From contig CAKAKS010000066.1 of the NCBI GenBank assembly GCA_916700875.1, positions 5,249,742 through 5,313,741 of the forward strand: DNA of 64,000 nt, read 5' to 3'. This document shows positions 55,801 to 64,000 of the stretch, one piece after another. Every line of letters begins with the position of its first letter. Within the stretch, counting starts at the first letter, position 1. The notes below the pieces were generated by a model, which worked only from the letters and a program-made list of their open reading frames with translations, had not been told where the DNA came from and searched no databases. Source of the stretch: Sebastes aleutianus (taxonomy: Eukaryota; Chordata; Actinopteri; Perciformes; Sebastidae). A program made the position numbers and the translations under genes.

Positions 55801-57395
55801 ACATGATTTAAGATATAAACATTAATTTAAAAACAAGACTTGACGTCACACAAACGTCATTCTGCACAGTGAAGGTCAAAACAAATGTTACATACAGTAC
55901 ATATATAACATGACAGAGGCACTTAATCGGATAAAGAACACAGAAAGAGACTTAATTCAAATAATTTTTCTCACTCTTCTAAATTCAGCTGCTCTTCTTT
56001 TATCTCTCTGTTATTACCACCTCCTTTTAGGAAGAATTTTTTTCCGTGGATTCCTAAAAAAAAGACTAAACTTGGTGATTTCTTGCTCCTCCCAAATTTG
56101 CCAAACTCCTCACTTCGGTACTTAGGCCACTTCAGTACTTGTTCAGTATCAGGTAGGTGCATCATTAAGTCACTTTTAGTTACAAACTCAAAACGGTCTG
56201 CGTGTGTAAACTTGAATTTTCTTCATTTTTTTTTTTATTTATTGATGTATTTTTTTTTTTTTTCTTACAAAGGATTCATAAATGTGTGATTATCAGACCG
56301 CAGGCATCCTTGACTCTTGTGTTTGTGGCTTCAGAGAAAATGTCTGACTGAGTTGTGATTATATAACTGGTCTTAAAGCCTTTTATTATTTCTTTCCTTT
56401 TCAAGGTGACTGTTCAGCTGAAATGCATGCTTCCAACATCAGACACTGTTTTAGTTGGAGAGTCTTTAAATGCCTGATTTTAATGCTGGCGTTTTGTCTT
56501 TATTTGTGGTCCTTTTTATTTTTTTCTTGCACAGAGATTGTGCAACAGCCTTTTTTATTTTATTTTTGCACCTGCAGATGCATGATCATTGTGCCAGTTT
56601 GTCCCCTTCTCAGCTGATCCAGCAGCAGTATTACGTATGCCTCGTTTAAGTGTCCCAGCGTGCATCATTTCATTCACTTAAAACACTCTCTGATGTGTAT
56701 GTTTTTGTTGGTTTCTTCTCATTGTAGTGCCCACGTTTGTTTTTAAAGAGACAGCATGTTTGTTCTCAGTTAAGTGACCCTTAAATACGCCACGAGGAAG
56801 TGTCCAGGATTTTTTTTTTTTTATATATATATATATATAAATTTCGGATGGACCCCCCACTTTTATGTCAGGGTATGTTTCAGCTCACTGTGACGTCTTT
56901 TGTTTTTGTGCAATGTTGCCGACTGTCTCTTTTAATTGACATGCTGTCAGAGCGGAAAATAGTGTTTGAATAAATAAATAATTCACCTTCATAAGCACTC
57001 ATCTCTTTTTACTTGTAGTAAAATGACTTACAGTAACTCTAACTGGGGTCATATCTATCTCTTTTGGTGTTGCTTCAATTAAAAACGTGGATGAACACAA
57101 AAATACCATGTTGATTACTGTTTCGACCTGTGTTACTGCATACTGCATATTGTTGAAGAACCTGTAAATAGTTTGCATTGAACTTGCATAGACTCATGTT
57201 ACTGTGGCGTGCTCTTTTTGCCTGTACAATTCTGCTTCTAAATGTGTGTGACTGTTGAGACGACACTCTTTTTGTACATGACATGTCTTTTTATTTGGGA
57301 ATATTGATTCTGTCCTTTTTCATTCTAAAGTTGAGTTTGAAGAGTTCAGACATGCCTGAAGTTTGACTTTAATAAAACTGTACTCTGTCTCAGTG
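52840..57395 (+). other. nsd3: nsd3 3' UTR
   Basis: About 4.5 kb after the stop codon without another gene. A canonical AATAAA at 57371-57376 is followed by GT-rich sequence, which suits a main 3' end near 57395; an earlier AATAAATAAATAA cluster at 56970-56982 could also serve. Chance frames (53770-54177, 54174-54638) do not resemble proteins. Includes a MITE-related stretch at 55120-55320. Confidence 0.65.
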
Positions 57396-58980
57396 AAACA
57401 CTCGCTCTATGGCATTTATTTCAACAGTTTCAATCAATTACCTTTGAAATACAATTAAAATTTGATTAAAAAAACAAACATTAAGATTAATTTAAATAAT
57501 GTGGATTTCCAAGCATAGTAGAAGTAAAACAATTCATTATCAAGCGTGTTAATGGTGAGGGATCTACCTAAATAAAAGTACTACCTAAAATTATTAGTCC
57601 CAGAACATTCACATATGCATGATAATAAAAAAAAAAGCAACTTAAAACGCTTATGAAATTAAAGGAACAAGCAAAAATTCAGTTGATTTGATGAGGAAAT
57701 AAAAATTCATTCATTCTGGATGGCTGTAACGTGACGTGGCTTTTTGCATCCACGTGTCAAGTCGGACAAAATTACCTACAGGACCATTTCCGGTTTATAA
57801 AGCACTACAGACCTTCAATATTTTCAAGCTCTTAAACTCAGAAACTGCCTGTTTTTAGTTAAGCTCTTAATTTAGATAAACTCCAGTGCTTATGGAATAA
57901 AAAACTGATTTTCTGTGTATAATATTTTAAACCCCTGTGGTCAAACAGAGATCTCATTTAATCTATAGTACAGTTAAAATGATAAATAATCTAATACTTA
58001 TAAGTGTGCATGATATATAATGAAACTGATTATGCCAAATAATATGCCAGTAATAAGTGATTAATTCTGAGTAACATTATAATTATTTATTATTACAATA
58101 TATCCAGTAGTAACAAACTAATTTGCCATAGTAATTAAAATGCTTTATAGAACTTCAAGAAATACAATGAAAACAATAGTACTAACACACATTGATAAAT
58201 TATGAGAATAGGTTAATTAATTTACTTCAAGTAAATTTTACTGATAACTTTTTAAATAATTATTACCAAATAAACAATGGACTTAATTGACAAGAATTCC
58301 TAGAAATAAATAAATCACTTTTTATTATACTATATATTTATATATACATGCTCAGGCTTCTGCTTGTCTATTAAATACAAAATAAATAAATAAAATAAAA
58401 TAAAATGAAATGAAATAAAATAAATAAATAAATGCTCAGGCTCCTGCTTGTCTTATTGAATATGAATATAATTTTATATTGATGTGTTGCATTTGATCTG
58501 TAACGTTACTCAAACTGGGAATGATATGATTATATTTACCAATTACTTTTAAAATAAGTATTACTAAATAAGCAATGTTCTTATGGACTTAACTGACAAG
58601 AATTCCTAGGAAAGAAAGAAATACATACATATATATAATATATTAAAATATATATATATATATATTTATATATAAAATATATATATATATATTAAAATAT
58701 ATATACTTTACTACTATACTATAAACTATACTTTAGAAAGTATAATATCAATAAAGAATTTTGTTTATTCTTTTTTTATAAAATAAAAAAATATATATTG
58801 AAAAACTTATATAATAATATAATTTATATTTTATATTTTTTAGTTTAATCTACTGACGAAAACTGTGATATGGTCGAAATCGTCGGGACAAAGCGAGTAA
58901 GTGGATTTTGAGTTGAGATTATTTTCTATATTTACATTTTTTAGTACGCACTTTTATTTTGAAAATCCTAGACCAGAAGT
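57396..58980. other. AT-rich intergenic DNA between nsd3 and plpp5
   Basis: Very AT-rich, with a TA microsatellite at 58621-58700, an AAAT-type run at 58380-58430, and a sequence block (GCTCAGGCTYCTGCTTGTC) repeated at 58350 and 58434. No exon recognised. Confidence 0.6.
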
Positions 58981-58989
58981 AGCTGAGCT

Positions 58990-59169
58990 GTAGCCGTCAG
59001 CTTCACTCAGCTATCTGATCTCCTCCCATCTTCTCTTCATCCTCCTCTTCCTCCTCCTCCTCCTCCTCTTCCGTGGCATCTCTGCTTCCTCAAATATGCG
59101 GAGTGTGGAGGCCTGATTCATGTTAACTAGAACCAAAAGATGAAGGAGTAAATTACCGGCCCGTTAGAG
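58990..59169 (+). other. plpp5: Probable plpp5 non-coding first exon
   Basis: CTCC-rich leader ending at 59169 with a consensus donor GAG/GTGAGT. It contains two tiny upstream ORFs (ATG at about 59095 and 59122). The second 5' UTR part begins at 60352 after a strong polypyrimidine-CTAG acceptor and holds two more. Transcription start not determined. Confidence 0.5.
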
Positions 59170-59287
59170 GTGAGTAACGGAACCAGAAGAACCGTCAGAC
59201 GACCGGAACCACGAACCAGATGTGTTGTTGTGACAGATGTTGCTAAGCTAGTTTAGCTTAGTTATAGCTAACCTCTTAATGTTAGCT

Positions 59288-60050
59288 TGTTCTGTGTACT
59301 GACAGAAGCATTTAATATTGTTATTATTAAAAACAATAATGTATATAATAATAATAATAATTCCTATTAATGTTAAATAAAGTTAAATAACAGCTTTTAA
59401 ATGTGTTTATCAGCTAGAAGAGGAGGAGAACAGGTGCAGCATGTTGGCCTTTATAGCAGGTTTTAAACAGAGCAGAGGCTACACAACATTATCTGTACTA
59501 GTGTTTCATCATATGAATACTCAGAGTAAAAGTGGTGCAGATTCTGTGTAGAAAAGAGCATATTTTCCTCATTTAATGGGCTTTTTGGGTAGTTTTTCCT
59601 TCTTTATAAAGACAAGGGTCACTGCTGAGCTGGCTTTAAGAGAAATTGCATGTTTTACACTTGACTGTGATTTGTAATCTATTGATGCACTGATGTGTTT
59701 GTCTTGTTCTATGTGCTGACAGAAGCATTTAATATTGTCTTAATGTTATATGTGGTTAAATAACAGCTTTTAAATGTGTGTATCAGCTGGAAGAGGAGGA
59801 GGAGGAGAACAGGTGCAGCATGTTGGCCTTTATACAGGTTGTAGACAGAGCAGAGGCTACACACAGTAAGAGCTGAAAGATGCTCAACATTATCTTTACT
59901 AGTATTTCATCATATGAATACTCAGAGTAAAAGTGGTGCAGATACTATGTAAAAAACAGCATAGGGTCACAGCTGAGGTGGCTTTAAAGCTCTTTGAGAA
60001 ATTGCATGTTTTACACTTGATTGTGATTTGTAATCTATTGATGCGCTGAT
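59288..60050. repeat. Tandem duplication, unit about 400 bp, in plpp5 intron 1
   Basis: TGACAGAAGCATTTAATATT, GAACAGGTGCAGCATGTTGG, CATCATATGAATACTCAGAG and GAAATTGCATGTTTTACACT occur in the same order in 59300-59696 and again in 59718-60050. The copies differ by substitutions and small indels. Confidence 0.88.
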
Positions 60051-60421
60051 TACAAGAATATTTTCCCACTTCTTTACACTGACACCTGTAGAGATGTCAA
60101 AATTCAGAAGCTTTTTTTTATAAACTATGTTTAAGGGGTAAAAAAAGCTGTTTACAGGCTTATAAATCTGCCCCTTCAACATATCAACCAATATTAACTG
60201 TCTCAGATGCAACTGTTTTCTTGCACCCTCACAGTCTCTCTAATTAAATATAAGCTCACCACTCATTAGATTTTTTATCTATTCTAGTTTATTTCTCCCA
60301 AAACACTCAAATTAATGACATAAACTTAAACCTGGCTCTTTTTTTTTCTAGTCCCAGTCAAGTTAAATGAAAGTGGAGTGAGGATGTTTGCTGTTGACTG
60401 AAGTCCACTCCAACAAACATA

Positions 60422-62521
60422 ATGAAGAGGAGGCTTCTTCGTGGTTTCCTGTCGGAAATTTCCATCCGGCTGGCGCTGCTGCTCTTCTTCCTGTAAGTAC
60501 ACACGACTTTGAACCATCTGTATCATGGATCTACTGTTTAAAAGGAAGGCGTTGTTCTTAATGATAAACTCTGTGTTGGTGTAGTGTGACGGAGCAGCTT
60601 CCTCCTTTCTACCGCGAGATCCAGCCAGAGGAGATGTGGTTGTATAAATTCCATCGTGTGGAGAGAGACCACGTTCCCACCTCTCTTATGTTTGTAAGTA
60701 ATATATCAGCACGCCTCTGAGTTAAAATGGAACATTATAAATCCCTCAGTTCAGTTTGTTCCCCTCGTACCTCAGCCCTGACAACAATCAGTATATCTGA
60801 ACTCACTTCCCTCCTCTGACTGTGTGTAAATGGCCGTACCAATGTTTCTTCTTAACACATTAATCACAGTTTACGTCACTGTGATAACCATTCTCCAGAG
60901 CTAATCATACGTTTTTAGATTAATTCCCCACCTTCTCACACGACCACCGGTTTCATTACAGTTTGAAAATCAATTTGCAGCGACATGACAGTTCAGATGT
61001 GGAAATCTACCACAATGAATATCACATTTTATTTAAAAAACTTCAGTGTCATTGTGTGATAAAGCACCGCAGTACTCTTCAGCAAGAACATAACTTTGGC
61101 AGAGATGGTGAATGTAAATACTCGCAGTATTGCAGGGTTATTATACTAAACTAAAACTGAAACTCAAATATAATAAGCAGTGAAAAATATTTTTAGTAAA
61201 CTGAAACTAAATAAAAACTATATCCTTTTAAGAAAAACTAAACTACAACTATTTTTCCTCGTTAAAAACTAGTAAAAAATAAAATAATAATGAACGTAAA
61301 TTCATTTCAGTTTTAGCTTTTTTAGATGTAATATATCAAAACCAAAAAAAGGAGACCGCATGAATTTCTGTCAAGCCTCGTGACGCTGAACCACGTGTAG
61401 GGACCTAGATAGGTCCCTACACGTTTTCACGTCGGCCACCGTAGTTCTCCTACACGCTTGGCACACGGGAGAAGTTCAGTTGGGTGCAATCTGCAACCTC
61501 ACCGCTAGATGCCGCCAGATCCTACGCACTGCACCTTTAAGTGGAATAGAGTTGTATCACTCTCCTTTTTCTACGTCTCTATCAGAGTGTGGCGGTTTTC
61601 ACCCCGATGATTGTGATCCTGGTTTTCACCTTCCTGAAGAAGACGGAGCGAGGAGATCTGAAGGAGGCCTCTCTGGGTAAGAAACATACGCACATCTGGT
61701 TTTTCAGAATAAAAACAAACTATTTTTTTTGTCTTTTTCATGATTCAGTTCTTTTTCCTTTTGTCCTCCAGCTGTGACTTTGACTCTGGTGCTAAACGGA
61801 GTTTTCACCAACGTCATCAAACTTGTTGTTGGCAGGTAAACAATGAACACAAACATAGTAAATGATAATGAAACCTCAGTGGATAAAAGACTAAATCTGT
61901 CCTCTCTGTGTGTGTCCCCGACCTCAGGCCGCGGCCAGACTTCTTCTACCGCTGTTTCCCAGACGGTCAGATGAACCTGGAGTTACGCTGCAGCGGTGAC
62001 CCAGATACAGTCATCGAGGGCAGGAAGAGCTTTCCCAGCGGCCACTCTTCCTGTAAGAACCTTTTATGGTTGATTATGCCTCAGACAGTAGCTGGTACAT
62101 TAAGGAAAAACAAGAAATGCACAAAGTGGGGCAGGAGGGCATGTAATATATCTAGAAATAGATGCATGTAAGTGTATTTTAGCCTCCAGGCTCTTATTTT
62201 GTTATATGAGCAAGAGAGCATCCCCTATTACTCTTATAAGTCTCTAATCTTTAACCCATGCCCCTTCTCTCTTTTTGTTGTTTTCTCTTCGAGTTCTCTT
62301 TGTTTCTGTTTCTGATCACTCCGTCGATCTTTTCTCCTCCTCGTTCCCAGTTGCCTTCGCAGGTTTGGGTTTCACAGCGCTGTACGTGGCAGGAAAGCTG
62401 CGCTGCTTCAACGCGGCGGGCCAAGGCAGAGCGTGGCGGCTGTGTGCCTTCCTCACACCTTTACTCATCGCGACGGTGATCGCCCTCTCCAGAACCTGCG
62501 ACTACAAACACCACTGGCAAG
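60422..62521 (+). CDS. plpp5: Phospholipid phosphatase 5 (PAP2 family), 3' end beyond window
   Basis: Six coding exons seen: 60422-60492, 60585-60693, 61586-61676, 61772-61835, 61928-62052, 62351-62521; phases agree and give 210 residues. The human protein has 264 residues, so one last exon of about 54 codons lies to the right of the window. PAP2 motifs: C1 K107-x4-R112-P-R-P, C2 FPSGH with H151, C3 SRTCDYKH with R201 and H207; the motif's final Asp is at the next junction. LALLLFFL and FTPMIVILVFTFLK-like segments are membrane helices. It removes phosphate from diacylglycerol pyrophosphate or phosphatidate at membranes. PPAPDC1B is its old name. Its place after nsd3 matches human 8p11. Confidence 0.94.
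61138..61325. mobile_element. AAACTAAAACTGAAACT element (inverted copy of 39660-39830)
   Basis: TTATACTAAACTAAAACTGA and TTTTTAGTAAACTGAAACTA read as the reverse complement of the copy in the nsd3 intron. Intronic in plpp5. Confidence 0.6.
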
Positions 62522-64000
62522 GTCAGACTCAGAGAAACGCTCAGAATGACACAATGCACCGTGTAAAAAAACACAAAATCATCTGCATGACATTGGTGAC
62601 CAGTAGCAGAAGATGGTTTTAAACACATTGAAAGAGGATGTGTGAAAAATGTCAACACAATAGACTGGTAGTGGTTACTGGGATGATTTGAATGTGTTCC
62701 ATGTCGATAGAAGAAATATGACGATTTAAGAGTTATTTCCTTAAATCAACTTGTAACAACCTGTAGAGCAGGATTAATCTCATCCACACTTTCACCTTTT
62801 TTGTGGACATTTTTCTGGCGCAGGAAGATGACGTCCATATTCATAATTTTGCCAACAAAAAATTTGGTTACGCACCTGCTAATTTTACTTTATGTAGATT
62901 GAGATATTATTATTGATGTTATTGTTTACTTAACTTTTACGTCGGCAATCATTTTGTAACAATACACATCCATCTACTAAAATGGTGTATATTTTATACA
63001 GGTAAAGTTTCTGATTTATTTGAATTTTTTTTGAGTATCAAGTTTGAGAAGTTTATTCCAGATGAGAAAACTCTTGAAATATGGTACATTTTAAAGGAAT
63101 TTCAGAGTAAAAAAAACTGCAAATGTACCTTCATACATTCAGCTCTGTCCATATTGTATGGACACTCTCTCTGGAAAAAGAAGCTAGTGTTTACTCTCTA
63201 TCTGTTAAACATTATCTTAACCAGGAAGGAATAAAATTCAAATAACTTCTTAACGTCCACATTGTTCTTAGATTTATGGAGCCTCGCTGTAGTTCAGGCA
63301 CGGAAGTCATATTATAGTCGCCTGTTTTCTCACAGCCTACAATCATTTATTGTATGCTTTCGACCTACAGTAGGCAGCCTGTATAAACAGTCAGCATACA
63401 ACGACACCTCGCTGCTACTCAGACTACCCAGCCTCCTCTTGTGTTATCATTTAGTATGTGGATAATGTAATGTGTTTAATATGTGTTTAAATGTTGTGTA
63501 TCAGGTTCTGCTAGAAGGGTTTGTGAGCTCAGGGACAGTATGTGTCACACCACCAAACTAAGTTTATTAGTAATTTATTAAATGGTTAAAACCATGACGT
63601 GAGTCCTCACTGAAGATCCAGAAATGATGTCGTGCTCATTGATCCATTTCTCCCATTTTCCTAGGGAGTTGTCCCCCTTAGTCCTCTGGGGAAAAGTCAG
63701 TTTTTCCAACCGAAACATATCCCACACTATGTCGATCTATTCTTGCATCCCTATTGTCGTACTTGCACTATTTATGTCTTAGATTCTCTTTTTTTACTTG
63801 CATAATTTTCTTTTCATACATACTTAATAAGCATTGTTGGAGGGAGCCTGAGATCTAAGATTTTCATTGCCAACTAGAGCTTCTCTGTAATTGACAATAG
63901 AGTGCACCAGAAGTGACACAAGAGGGTGGAGCTAAGTACAACCGAACACAGAATAAAGACATTTTTAGGCGATCAAAAATGTTATAATTAACTTTCCTGA
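62522..64000. other. plpp5 last-intron sequence to the window edge
   Basis: No continuation of the PAP2 reading frame was found after the donor at 62522. A stretch at 63770-63900 resembles the retrotransposon tail sequence also seen at 25400-25625. Nothing else recognised. Confidence 0.55.

Noticed and set aside
62522..64000. Last plpp5 exon
   Set aside because: No segment matching the expected membrane helix and C-terminal tail was found, so it must lie beyond the window.

Overview
The window is a piece of a ray-finned fish chromosome, probably a percomorph teleost. Genes have many short exons with GT-AG introns, no operons are present, and the non-coding DNA is full of typical teleost mobile elements: hAT and Tc1 MITEs, a piggyBac-like element, retrotransposon tails and microsatellites. 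Species cannot be determined from the sequence alone.

Layout. At 0-4.9 kb there is a possible non-coding first exon of a gene running off the left edge, two retrotransposon tails and two large minisatellites. A fish-type prion protein gene follows on the minus strand (coding 4907-6625, one intact coding exon of 572 codons with a 25-unit GG(Y/H)PNQ repeat). From 6.9 to 11.3 kb is intergenic DNA with MITEs and a dead Tc1 element. letm2, a mitochondrial inner-membrane LETM1-family protein, is on the minus strand (coding exons 12068-23906, non-coding exon near 25725). nsd3, a histone H3K36 methyltransferase with PWWP, PHD, AWS and SET domains, lies head-to-head with it on the plus strand (24 coding exons, 34440-52839, 3' UTR to about 57395). 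plpp5, a PAP2-family lipid phosphatase, follows on the plus strand (60422-62521, last exon beyond the right edge). letm2-nsd3-plpp5 is the same neighbourhood as human 8p11 LETM2-NSD3-PLPP5, which supports naming these as letm2 and nsd3 rather than letm1 and nsd2. The prion gene is not part of the mammalian version of this block. The genes do not form one pathway; they are linked by ancestry of the chromosome segment.

Main points of interest. (1) The nsd3 reading frame is broken by one extra T at 38616 inside a coding GGGGAC hexanucleotide repeat, although both sides of the break are plainly coding. (2) A hAT-type element with a perfect 8-bp target duplication sits just upstream of or in the nsd3 5' UTR; inside it are another inverted-repeat MITE and a solo LTR with its own target duplication. 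(3) Non-canonical GC-AG introns are inferred in both letm2 and nsd3. (4) A CA-rich tract replaces the polypyrimidine tract before an nsd3 exon. (5) An imperfect palindrome carrying NRF1-like motifs lies between the letm2 5' exons. (6) A 30-bp minisatellite with a 90-bp higher-order unit lies downstream of the prion gene. I found no convincing new multi-gene system.
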